Positions 20,263-29,643 of a DNA stretch of 64,000 bases are shown here, in pieces. The stretch spans positions 1-64,000 of the forward strand of contig JAIWZP010000084.1 in NCBI GenBank assembly GCA_025201375.1, written 5' to 3'. This DNA comes from Gongronella butleri (lineage: Eukaryota > Mucoromycota > Mucoromycetes > Mucorales > Cunninghamellaceae). Made by a program: the position numbers and the translations under genes. The notes under the pieces are model-generated. The model was not told the DNA's origin. It worked only from the letters and a program-made list of their open reading frames with translations, and searched no databases. How positions within the stretch are numbered: the stretch's first letter is position 1; each line of letters begins with the position of its first letter.

Positions 20263-22338
20263 TTAGGTCGATTTAGGGGTGTAGACACCGAATCTATAAT
20301 CCAAATCTAAGAGCATCTTGAGCGCATTGCGAGCGGGGAAGGATTGGACCGCGGCAGGGGTGGCACTCGTGGTGGTGGTGGCGGCGGCGGCAGCAGGGCC
20401 GTGGCCAGGCAGAGGGAAGGATTGATGCAACATTTCATACACAGTGAGGGTGACACCGAATTGGGGCGACGAGCGGAAGATACGCGCCGGTCCGCCCTTG
20501 AAGAAGGCCTTGAAGCCCTCCTCGGCCATGATCTTGCGACCGGCATCCATGATGCCCGTGTACGACGACTGTCCTTTTCGTGCTTCGACTTGCAGACGCG
20601 TCTTGATCACGTCGGCGGGCGTGGTAAAGTACGCGGCGGGCATGCCGGCAATGGCACCGGCCATCAACAGCTCCGAGATGGTCAGCTTGTGGTCGGGGCC
20701 CTCCTTGAAAAAGTCCTTTTTCAAGTGCGCGTACGCCGGGAAGTAGATGGCCGAGAAGGGCACGTCACGCAGCAAGCACGCGCTCACGCCCTTGTACAGA
20801 CCAACCACACCAAGGTTCTTGACGATCCAGATGGCGCTGCGGCGCGGCATGTCGGGATGCGCCTTGAGGTACTCGCCCTGCACTTGCAGGCGAATCTTGA
20901 CAATCTCCAGAGGATTCGTGAACACGACTTGCGACGCACCCGCGGCACCACCGGCAACCATTTCCTGCCACGGCAGAATCGTGCCCTTGTCCCCCGTGAA
21001 CTTGGCACGCACATAATCGTTGACGGTCAGCTTGATGGCCTTTTCAGGCGCAACACCCTAAATAAAAGCGCCAGGAAAAAAAAAGTGAGCAACGGGGCAA
21101 TTGACGCGATGTGACGTTCTTTTTTTTTCTCGGCAACGTACGACCAATTGGGGGCCCAAGCCGCGATAAAGACCAAGGACGCCCTCGTTTTTGATGACTT
21201 TTCGGAAGCAGTCCAAGCTGTTTTTGTACATGAGTTCGCCGACGACCTGGGAACGCTGGTTCTGCATGCGAGTCTTGACCAAGTCAATGGGGTAGACAGC
21301 GGTGGCGCCGACCGCACCAGCAATGGAGCCGAGAGCAAACGAATAGGCGTTTTCGACGACGCTCCACCACACGCCGTGTTCCTTTTGGTCGTGTGCGGCG
21401 GTCTTTGTGGCTGCGGTGGTGGCGACGGGAGCGGCGGTGTTTGGGCGCCAGCGTGGGTCGATGATCTTTGCAAAGTCGTCGAGGCTGAGGCGGCCCGAGG
21501 AGGCATTGCCGACGCCTGCAAAGTGGAAGATAATGTCAGCCTCCATGGGGGTGAAGAGAGAGTAACGAGACGCGCGCGTGGCCTCGTTCAAGAAATCCTG
21601 CTTGGTGATGGTCTTGTCGGGCTGAGCGTCAATGGCACGGCGGATGATTTGCTCGACCATGTCAATGTTGCGGATGACATTGTGGAAGGCGACCATATTG
21701 GAGAAGGAGATCTTTGTGCCGCCGGTCGCGTACAGGTTGCACAGCGTGGGAAGGCTGTCAATGACGCTGTCGGACAACTTGTGCTGCGCAATGTCGAGAA
21801 TGATGCGCTTGAATTGCTCCGGCGAGATGTAGCCCGTGTGCTCCTTGTCGTAGTGCTTGAACTCCTGACGCAGACGCTCGCCCTGCAAGCCCTTTAGCAA
21901 TTGCGCAAACTCTTCATACGTCAATTCCGAGTGCCCGCCCTTGCTGCCAATATACAGCTTGAGCCAATCGCAGTCAAAGTCAAAGGGCACGGCGTCCTTG
22001 GGCAGATTGGCCGATAACACCTGCTTGAATTGGTCAAATGACACCTTGCCGGCATTGTGCACGTCAAACAGACGGAAGGCAACCTCATACTCCGCATCCG
22101 GCTTGGCAAGCAAGTTTTGGAAAATGACAAAATCATCATACGACACCAGGCCACGGTGCGCACGGTCGCACACCTCAAACAACAGACCAAACTGTTCGCG
22201 CTTGATCTTGCGGAAGTCTTCACCAGGCGCCACCGCCGCCAAAAAGTCGTCTTGGTTCATAAACACGCCGTTTTCCTTTTGCACCGACGCATATTGCAAG
22301 AACCACGCGCTATAAGAGTCAGACCCTGGTGTCGACAT
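20263..22338 (-). CDS. AGC1: mitochondrial aspartate/glutamate carrier with EF-hand domain, 663 aa
   Basis: Inner-membrane carrier of the citrin/aralar class, which exchanges matrix aspartate for glutamate plus a proton and supports the malate-aspartate shuttle. Two exons, 22338-21142 and 21057-20263. The N-terminal 320 residues hold EF-hand-like units (for example [13 protein letters not shown] and [13 protein letters not shown]). The C-terminal half has three mitochondrial carrier repeats with signatures [20 protein letters not shown] and [11 protein letters not shown] short Ala/Thr-rich tail follows the carrier domain. Length and architecture match metazoan and filamentous-fungal AGC rather than the shorter yeast Agc1 core. 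The start follows a pyrimidine-rich leader and gives [12 protein letters not shown]. Confidence 0.95.
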
Positions 22339-23073
22339 GACAAGAGAGAGAGTGTGAGTGAGAGGGAGGGAGGGGATGAAAAAAAAGGGGAGAAGGGGGG
22401 AAAAAGAGAGAAAAGGAACAAAGAAAAAAAAAAAAAAAAAAAAAGAGCAAAAGGGGGAGGGGAGAAAAAAAGAAAACCTTGTCGCCGGAAAAGGCAAGTC
22501 GCCACCTCAATTCGCCAATGTGGACCTGTCTGGGGTGCCTGACAATCTCCACCGCATTCAAAAGGGGACCAATCGGCTTGCTTCCCCTTGTCCTTGACTG
22601 GTTGAAAATGCCCTTGCTCATACATCAAAATGTCGATTTGTCCCGAGAGTCAGCTGAAACGGCCACTTTATAAATGCCTCGCCAAGGCGCCACCCTGGTC
22701 GCGGCGAGGCTCTAAGCCAATGACACCAATGGCCATGGTAAAGCTATAAAATCCTCAGTCCCCCCCCCTTTCTAACAACGCGTGACTTGCCATTGTGGCA
22801 AAATAACAAAGAAAATGATCGTCAACAATATAAATAAAGCGGGAAGTGTTACATTTTCAATGGTCTTTCACGTGGACACGGCGGTTTAAGCTTGACTCAT
22901 GCTTCCTGTTTTGGCAGAGCATTAAAAAAGACCCCGCCGTAAGAACGAAAGCATTGGCGGGTCCGGCCAAGAGGTCCTCGCCGGACACCGATATTTTTTT
23001 ATAATCCCGACCGAAAAAAAAGTGGAAAAAAGGCTCGTTTGTAGTTCATTCTTCCTTCGTTTCCGCTTTCTTC
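22339..23073. promoter_or_regulatory. divergent intergenic region, AGC1 / TAF8
   Basis: 735 bases between divergent starts. TATA-like words occur at about 22669 (TTTATAAATG), 22744 (GCTATAAAATCC) and 22996 (TTTTATAATCCC), the last well placed for TAF8. CCAATGG-type words occur near 22715-22735. Assignments are by eye. Confidence 0.4.
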
Positions 23074-23875
23074 ATGGTCTTACCCACACGATTTGACCCC
23101 ATTGACGCGTGCAACACCAAGGTGGCGGCATTGCTTGCCAAACAAGCTGGATTTGAGGGCGCTGACAAGAATGCAATGACTCATTTGGCCGATTTGCTCG
23201 GTGCCTGTAAGTTTTTTCTTTATTTTTTTATTTTTTTTGGTCAAGCTCACACCTTTTTGTTTTTTTCTAGACCTGGAGAAGCTACTTGTATCGACACATA
23301 TGCGTGCAGAACTTGGGAACCACACACGGCCCAATTACGTGGATATCAGCAAAACATTGGACGTGTTTGGCGTCTCTATACCCGCCTTGGAACGTTATGC
23401 GCAGGGCTTTTACGGCAACCAGACGCCCGCGGCGCTGGCGATGACGCGGTCGGACGACACGACCATTGAACAGATACCCGATTTTCTGCCATCTGACGAT
23501 GACGATGACGACGAGGTGGACGATGAAGACGCAGATGATGATGATAAAAAGGGAAACGAGGGCCATGCCGGCGCCACGAGCTATGTGCCTGCGTATTTGC
23601 CCGCGTTCCCGTCCAAGCACTCGTTCCGCCAGACACCCGTGTACATTGATCGCCCCGACAATCAACAATTCGTCCGTGAGCTCAATTCGCAGCAATCACG
23701 CACCGTCGAGGAGAATCTCAAACGCTTAATGGCCAAGGAGGCCGAGGTCATGCGCGAGTCTGAACGTGGCTCTAAGGGTAATGCAGGCGTCGACATCAAG
23801 AGCATCATGCCCATGGTCAATTACGAGGTCAATCTCCAGCGGCGAAAACGCGCAAAGCTCGCCAAACTAGAATGA
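23074..23875 (+). CDS. TAF8: TFIID subunit TAF8, 245 aa
   Basis: Histone-fold subunit of TFIID that pairs with TAF10. Two exons, 23074-23206 and 23271-23875; the splice completes LADLLGAYLEKLLVSTHM. The N-terminal 90 residues read as a histone fold (KVAALLAKQAGFEGADKNA, then NYVDISKTLDVFGVS). The hallmark TAF8 C-terminal segment is YLPAFPSKHSFRQTPVY at about residues 155-171. Between them is an acidic Asp-run (about residues 118-135). The C-terminus is Lys/Arg-rich (RRKRAKLAKLE). Shorter than many TAF8 proteins but complete for both signature regions. It converges with OPI3 downstream. Confidence 0.88.
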
Positions 23876-24051
23876 GTTCCCTCTCTCCCTTTTTTTTCTT
23901 GCACCCTCTTGCTCCTCGTTCGTGCCTCTGTTACCCCTTGGCCTGTTGGCCGCCTCACAATAAAAAGTACGCGCATGGATTTGTACATAATTTCGTGTTT
24001 TTCTTGCAGAAATATTGGTCTTTTTATTTTGTACACAGAATCTAATTACAT

Positions 24052-25008
24052 TTACTCCTTCTTGTCCTTGTTGGCATAAATCTGCGCCGTAAAGGGGCTG
24101 TAAAAATAAAACAAAAAGTGTAAGCAAAAGCACCATTTAGCCATTGTTTGTGTGATTTTCGCGCTCTTACCCTTCAAACTTCAACGCGACGCGGTACACC
24201 ACATGAACAACAAAGGTCAACAGCAAGCCAGCGGGGCTAGCATACCTAAAGGGCGCGATAAAAAAAAAAAGGAAAGCGTGAGCCTCCAATTCTTGCGAGT
24301 CCACTGTTCCTTTTTCTTACCACAAGGCGGTGGCCAAAAAGGACAAGGTGGAGCCAGTGTACATGGGATCTTCTGTCACGTTAAAAGGGAAGCCCGTCAC
24401 ACGCTCCTTCATGAGAATGCCAAAGTAGTCACCTACAAATCAAAAAAAGCGCGTGAATTGACGCGTTTTCACGCGTTTTTTTTGTTTTTACCCAAATAAG
24501 TGCCAGTGAAACCAAGAGCCCACATGGACGAGACGACCAGGGTGCTACCAACGACAAAGCACACGGCAGCAACAGCCTTGACAGCATCCTGCTCGAGGAC
24601 CGCGAGCGTGGGCTGGACGGCGAGCGCCTCGTGGTACAAGTAATCACGCAAAATACCCAGCGAAAAGATCGACACCGCCAAGACCGCGCAGCCAACAAAG
24701 GCACTGCCACACGCAAGCTTGGTCAGGATGTGAGTGCGGTATTCTATCGTCCCAAAAAAAAAAAAAAAAATGAAAAATGAAAAAAATCGTGTCAACACAT
24801 AAACGAGACGAAAACGAGCCTAAAAAAAGCAAGCCTTACCAGCACGCGCAGCGATATTCCAAAAAATAGGGTTGAAAAAGATATTGGCGAGGGCCAGGTA
24901 AAAGCTGGGCTGCTTCAGGTCAACATAGGGAGCAGCAGCGTCGACATAGGGAGCAACAGCTTCAAAGTGGGGCGCAAGAGCGTCGATGTAGGGAGCGAGA
25001 CAGTCCAT
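24052..25008 (-). CDS. OPI3: phospholipid N-methyltransferase, OPI3/PEMT type, 217 aa
   Basis: Membrane enzyme that carries out the last methylations from phosphatidylethanolamine toward phosphatidylcholine. Five exons: 25008-24840, 24743-24492, 24432-24321, 24245-24171 and 24097-24052, 218 in-frame codons. The N-terminus has a repetitive Ala/Pro/Tyr/Asp segment (several APYVDA-like units) before the first membrane span (FYLALANIFFNPIFWNIAAR). The family core reads DYFGILMKERVTGFPF, then EDPMYTGSTLSFLATALWY, which corresponds to the RHPxYxG region of the family. The end has ALKFEGPFTAQIYANKD. Size matches the single-domain Opi3 class rather than the larger Cho2 class. Confidence 0.9.
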
Positions 25009-25130
25009 TACGTGGCGACTAGGTGAAGGAAAAGAGAGAAAAGAAAGTTGGCGTCGGCCCAATGGCTGCTTTTGAAGGCCAGCATCTCATCTTTTTGGCG
25101 TCTTTCCTTGTGTAACCCATCTTTTTCACC

Positions 25131-25404
25131 TCACACCCCACCCCATTCATGAACCTTCCAGGGCCTTGTGTCACCCAACCTGTCAATGCGCTCCCCCTTT
25201 CCTCCCTGCGCACATGACAATGCAAAAAAAAAAAAAAAAAAAAACCTGCCCGACACATGCTCCGCCAAACGAGAAAATCAAGAAAATCGTCATGCCCATT
25301 TTCGCCACAATTGGAGCGTTCGATGACGCGAGCGTAGTGCGCTCAAACGCGCGTTCTCTGTTGGTTGAAACCCGCATAGTCGCTCGGTCGTCGTAGGCAC
25401 CCAT
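25131..25404 (-). CDS. possible small membrane protein, 77 aa
   Basis: Exon 1 (25404-25246) encodes MGAYDDRATMRVSTN, then a hydrophobic MGMTIFLIFSFGGACVG. A candidate 40-bp intron with donor GTTTTT and acceptor GCGCAG would join it to GGKGERIDRLGDTRPWKVHE and a stop at 25131. The two-part reading looks protein-like and lies upstream of OPI3 on the same strand. However, the donor is unlike the GTA(A/C/T) donors of nearly all other introns here, and the intron would be the shortest. Treat as a hypothesis; no family is recognised. Confidence 0.3.
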
Positions 25405-25679
25405 TTTCGCGAAATTTGCTGAATTGCTCGGATCGAATGCTCCGTCAAGCGTCTTTCAGCCTGTGCAATTCGAATGCCTCTGCGCTCTATGATAAAGATG
25501 TACTTGGTGCCAAAGAATGTTCATACCGCTGACCGGATGTGTCTGAGGAGTGTTTCACTGAAATTTTTACTTTGCAACAATTTGGCGAACAGAAACGTGG
25601 CATTCTGCCCGGGGACCGCTTGTTCGACAGATTTGAATGCCGCATGGAATAAAGCTTCTCTGTTACCTCTAGATGGATC

Positions 25680-26330
25680 AGAATCCACAAGCTCGACCTT
25701 TTTGAATTCTATGCGCTTTTACATATGGTACGCGAATTACAAAGACTTTTTGCGTTTTGACCTGGCAAAATGAGCTGCAGGTTGGGAGAACTCGTCATTA
25801 TCGATGATTTCAATCCTTCTCGTTCAAATGAGCCCACATTGCGGCAAGTGCGATCGCTAGACGGCGCGCAATCATCATTTTCAAAACGCGTGATAAACCG
25901 CGACAAGCGTTGAGTTACACGCGCCTGGTACTGTTCAAATCCATGAACCTGGTATACCTCTTGCTAATGGACGCATCGGTGCGACTCTATGAACGCGTTT
26001 TTTGCGTGTCATTCGCGGTTTGAAGTTTAAACCAAAATCCGTCATTGCTCGTGAGCCGTCATACAGATCGCGATCTTTTTGGCATTTTTCGCCATTTGTC
26101 CATGTAGTGAATCTTGTGGGAAGGTTTGGCGTCATTCTGGAGACTTAATTTTTCAATTTTAATTTTGGGCCTCGCGACAGCTGATTTTTGATTGCACATT
26201 GGCGCGTCCGCTATGATTTTTGATACGTCCCACTGAAGTCCCAGTCACTTTTCCAGCTTTGTAGCTCACATAGAGACGTGTTTTGGCCGCGATTGAGTTG
26301 TGTTTGTCCCTCGAGCACTATTCAATGACG
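25680..26330 (+). repeat. dispersed repeat R1, copy b
   Basis: Shares long collinear similarity with R1c (28440-29300). Examples are TTCAAATCCATGAACCTG near 25936 and 28889, and CATTTTTCGCxxTTTGTCCATG near 26084 and 29035. It lies downstream of the tandem-HTH gene. The frame that is open in copies a and d contains stops here. Copy a at 5640-6450 aligns with the same blocks. Confidence 0.7.
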
Positions 26331-26610
26331 CCCAGTCTTCTTAAAATCAGCGTTTTGACATCCTTTCTACGTCAAATGACAAGCACTCAAATACGAACAA
26401 AACGATGCACTCATGCGCAAGAACGTCTTGAGAGAAAAAAAATCGCCTAGCATGGTCTAACCTGGCGGATTGATGAAAAATGACCAAAATAGCATTTTCG
26501 CGACGGATTGTCTCGTCGCATCTGGAGTTTTAAAGTCAAATGATGGACAGGATGTGAAGTGCATTGATTTATGAATAGAAAGGTAAAAGAAAAGCAATGA
26601 CGATAATGTA
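26331..26610. other. 3' flank of the tandem-HTH gene
   Basis: About 280 bases between R1b and the stop of the HTH gene, AT-rich. No feature recognised. Confidence 0.3.
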
Positions 26611-27942
26611 TCAAATAAGAATGCAAAAAGGAATTTCGTCTAAAAACTCGATGCGCGCCATTGTTCCAGCGGCAGACGTGCGGCCTGGTGCAATTTCTGT
26701 GCACAGTGACAGCGAGTCGGCTTGTTCCTCCTTGACAACGGACTGTGCTTGGGCATTGAGCTTGTAGTTCACGTGCTTGATGGTGGCAATGCTAGCTCCG
26801 CGCCGTTCCGCCATCTTGAACGAGTCCTTGCGAGCTTGATGGAGCTTTTCGACTTGTTCCAAATTGGCCACAGATCGACGAGCTGGTGGTCGATGTAGCT
26901 GCATTTTGTTTTTTAACCTGCTCACAGTCGATATACAGCGACCACAAGCCATTGCCACCTTGAGAATTGACTTGCCGGTGAGTAAGAGGCGCTGGATTTT
27001 TTTTCTTTCGCGATCTGTCAACTTTGGGCGCCTAAGCATGGCCAAACGAAGCTCTTTGAACTTTTTGGAAGGTGATGCGATAATGCTGGCTTCTTTTTTG
27101 AAGCTTGCTACGCTAAATACAGAGCATCCACATGCTTTAGCCACTGCCTCGATAGTCTCGCCTTCCTCCAGGCGTTTTTTCATGTCTTCCTTCATGGCTG
27201 GCGTGATGCGATTCACGTACGAGGACTTGATGTTCCGTGCTTTGCACACCTTTCGTATTGTGCAAGGGCTGACGCCACACTCTTTGGCTGTCATGACTTC
27301 CGACATCCCCTTGCTAATGCACTTTATGATCATTTCAATTTTGTCGTCGCTAGTTTTGCGTTGCCGATAGATGATTCCGAATTTCTGCTTCACCATTTGG
27401 ACCAAAAGGAGCGAGACACCGCAATCTTCTGCAGTGCTTTTTTGTGGTTTACCAGCTCGGAGTTGCTTTTGAATCTCTTCGATTGTGTCTTCGTCGTACG
27501 TCTTTTCTTCGCCAGGGGACTGGATATCATTGAAGAATTTGACGAAATGGACGTCTCTTATTGTCGATTTGCTTATGCGAGCTATTTCCGCCACGGAAAA
27601 GCCGTCCAGCGCAAGCTGTATAATCTGTTGCTTTTGGGCATCGCTGACTTCCGATTTGAGGATTTGCGGCGGCTTCAATCCATATTTTTTGACCGTCTTC
27701 CGATTCACATTGCATGCTGCAGCTACTTGATCTTGTGTCATGCCTTGGTCAACAAGGTCTTGGATTTTTTTGATCGTTGATGCGCTGCACGTATTGGGCT
27801 GGATAACCTTGGGAAGGTTATGCCTGCGTCGCTCTTTGGACACGCGGAGTAAACTCACACCACATTCGTGCGCCGTTTTTTTCATTGACAAACCACGCAA
27901 CAAACACGCCTTAACTTGTTCACTTTTGGCTTCAGAGAGCAT
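26611..27942 (-). CDS. tandem helix-turn-helix protein, eight HTH units, 443 aa
   Basis: Intronless gene encoding an array of about eight helix-turn-helix units and almost nothing else. Approximate unit positions: 4-44, 54-92, 99-140, 149-190, 198-240, 246-288, 307-349 and 358-396. Each follows the pattern of a first helix, a G-x-S/T turn, then Ala..Cys-Gly-Val-Ser..Val/Ile and a basic helix. Examples are KKTAHECGVSLLRVSKERRR, AAACNVNRKTVKKYGL, TAKECGVSPCTIRKVC and VAMACGRCISTVSRLKNK. The pattern resembles the homeodomain-like HTH of Tc1/mariner and related transposases. No DDE catalytic region, kinase or other enzymatic motif is present. Units differ mainly in the putative recognition helices. 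The start MLSEAKSEQ follows a T-rich leader. It sits between direct copies of repeat R1. Domain type is seen; DNA binding and any biological role are inference. Confidence 0.85.
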   Translation of the reverse strand: MLSEAKSEQVKACLLRGLSMKKTAHECGVSLLRVSKERRRHNLPKVIQPNTCSASTIKKIQDLVDQGMTQDQVAAACNVNRKTVKKYGLKPPQILKSEVSDAQKQQIIQLALDGFSVAEIARISKSTIRDVHFVKFFNDIQSPGEEKTYDEDTIEEIQKQLRAGKPQKSTAEDCGVSLLLVQMVKQKFGIIYRQRKTSDDKIEMIIKCISKGMSEVMTAKECGVSPCTIRKVCKARNIKSSYVNRITPAMKEDMKKRLEEGETIEAVAKACGCSVFSVASFKKEASIIASPSKKFKELRLAMLRRPKLTDRERKKIQRLLLTGKSILKVAMACGRCISTVSRLKNKMQLHRPPARRSVANLEQVEKLHQARKDSFKMAERRGASIATIKHVNYKLNAQAQSVVKEEQADSLSLCTEIAPGRTSAAGTMARIEFLDEIPFCILI

Positions 27943-28439
27943 AGATACAGTGAAGGTAGCGACAGGAAAAAAATAAAAAGAAATGAAACGAAAAAAAAAC
28001 AAAAAAAAAACGGGAAAAGGGGGGCTGAGATGGCGTTTTTGTTTCAAAATGCGCCATCGTGCTACCCCAATTCATGTCCAAATTCACATGAAGCCAGCAT
28101 TCACCATACGCGTCCATTTCTGATCTACTTTGTAGCAGAATCGCCCAGATCGATTGCGATCTCATTTAAGAAAATCGTGTTTTTTTTTTTTTTTTGCATT
28201 TTACGTTGCCACGCCGCTGACAGATAGGGTCTTTCACATAATCAAAAAAAAAAAAGAGAGTGAACAGTATCTAGCATCATTTTGCCCACTTAACGCGAAG
28301 CGCTACAATACCTGCGTAGTTTGTTCGCTTTGAAAATGTGAAAATGGTGGATTTTTTGAACCGGCATCTCCATCGGCTAGATTAAACTCTGGTTTTTGTT
28401 GTTTTCCTTGAGAGGAGAGCGGCCAAATTGTGTATGAAC
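27943..28439. other. upstream region of the tandem-HTH gene
   Basis: About 500 bases: an A/G-rich tract (the T-rich leader in the gene sense) at 27960-28020, then T-runs near 28178-28195 and A-runs near 28243. It likely holds the HTH gene promoter before R1c begins. Confidence 0.35.
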
Positions 28440-29300
28440 ACGAAAAAGTCGGTAATGGAGATGCTCAATCGCGCGTAATGACGATTTTCAAAATATCCAA
28501 GTGTCCTAGGGGGAACGGTCAAGGATTAAAAAATCATCTCCAAAGTGTAGGTCGTCAGATCGCCATGCCAATCTACCACATGGTACAATACCTCTCAGAA
28601 GCGACGAAAATGAAATAGGTAAAACCCAGCTTCACTTGACTGGTTTCCGTGTTATAAAACGCGAAAAGTTGTGATTTTTCATCCCAAAGGCAAAGTCAAC
28701 GAGGACTGGCTGCAGAGCCTTGAAAGCTATTTCATCAAAACGAGCCAGATTTGTTGCGTACGTGACGATAGCTGATCAATGAAAAAAGCATTTTTTTGGC
28801 AATTTTTTCACGGTTTTGAAAGCATATATATTTTTCGACGCGTGAAAAACCGCGTCAAACGTCGAGTTCCACGCATCTGTCACTATTCAAATCCATGAAC
28901 CTGATGTACCTCTTGGTAATGGACGCGTCGGTGCGGCTCTTTGGACGCGTTTTTCGTGTGTCATTCGCAGTTGAAGTTTAAATCAAAATCTACCATTGCT
29001 CGTGATTCGCCATATGGATCGCACTCCTTTTTGGCATTTTTCGCGGTTTGTCCATGGAGTGTATCCTGTGGGCAGGTTTGGTCAAATTCTGGGGACTCAT
29101 TTTTTCGATTTTGGCTTTTGCGCATTGCTATGACTAAATATTGATTTGCGTGTGGATGATCCCGAATTGCTTTTTGACAATTGCAAATGAGGTAGGTCCT
29201 AGCCGTTTTCCAGCTCGTCCATTCAGTCTGATGCGCGTTTCAAGGCAATGCAGCGCATGGTTTGGCAAGTTACAGGATGACTGGTCTAAAATTTGATTTT
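28440..29300 (+). repeat. dispersed repeat R1, copy c
   Basis: Collinear with R1a and R1b. Anchors are CAGATCGCCATGCCAATC (near 28557, with a related string near 5754), the TTTTTCGACGCGTGAAAAAC block near 28833, and the TTGTCCATG-containing block near 29045. It lies upstream of the HTH gene in the same orientation as R1b, so the gene is bracketed by direct copies about 2 kb apart. The frame that is open in copies a and d has stops here. Confidence 0.7.
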
Positions 29301-29643
29301 TGACACTCATTTTCTCCAAGCACTACCTTCCAGATTTCAAATTTCGTGTGTTGCTACCCATTACCATGAGGGACATTTTGCCCAAACTAGACAGAGATTG
29401 GAACAAGGGAACGCCAACAAGCTCAAATTTGTGCCATTGTTCCACTGGATCGTGTCTTTTGTCACTATTGTTATGAATTCACGCTACAAAACTTGCTGCA
29501 CAAGCGCTGCGTCTCTTGCCATGATGATCATAGTTGCACGTCATGCACGAACAAGTTTAAACAAAAAGATTTTTATTGATTTGCACTGACAAAAAAAAAC
29601 ATTTGGTGGAATCGAGGCCAAAAGGAAAGGGGAAAAGCGGCCG
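29301..29643. other. spacer downstream of EF-3
   Basis: About 340 bases, AT-rich, no gene seen. The last 60 bases are probably the EF-3 3' untranslated region. Confidence 0.3.

Noticed and set aside
20344..21114. 256-codon plus-strand frame opposite the carrier gene
   Set aside because: It is the antisense of strongly conserved AGC1 exon 2; composition follows the real gene.
25680..29300. LTR retrotransposon made of R1b, HTH gene and R1c
   Set aside because: No gag, protease, reverse transcriptase, integrase, primer-binding site or polypurine tract is visible; only the direct-repeat layout is reported.
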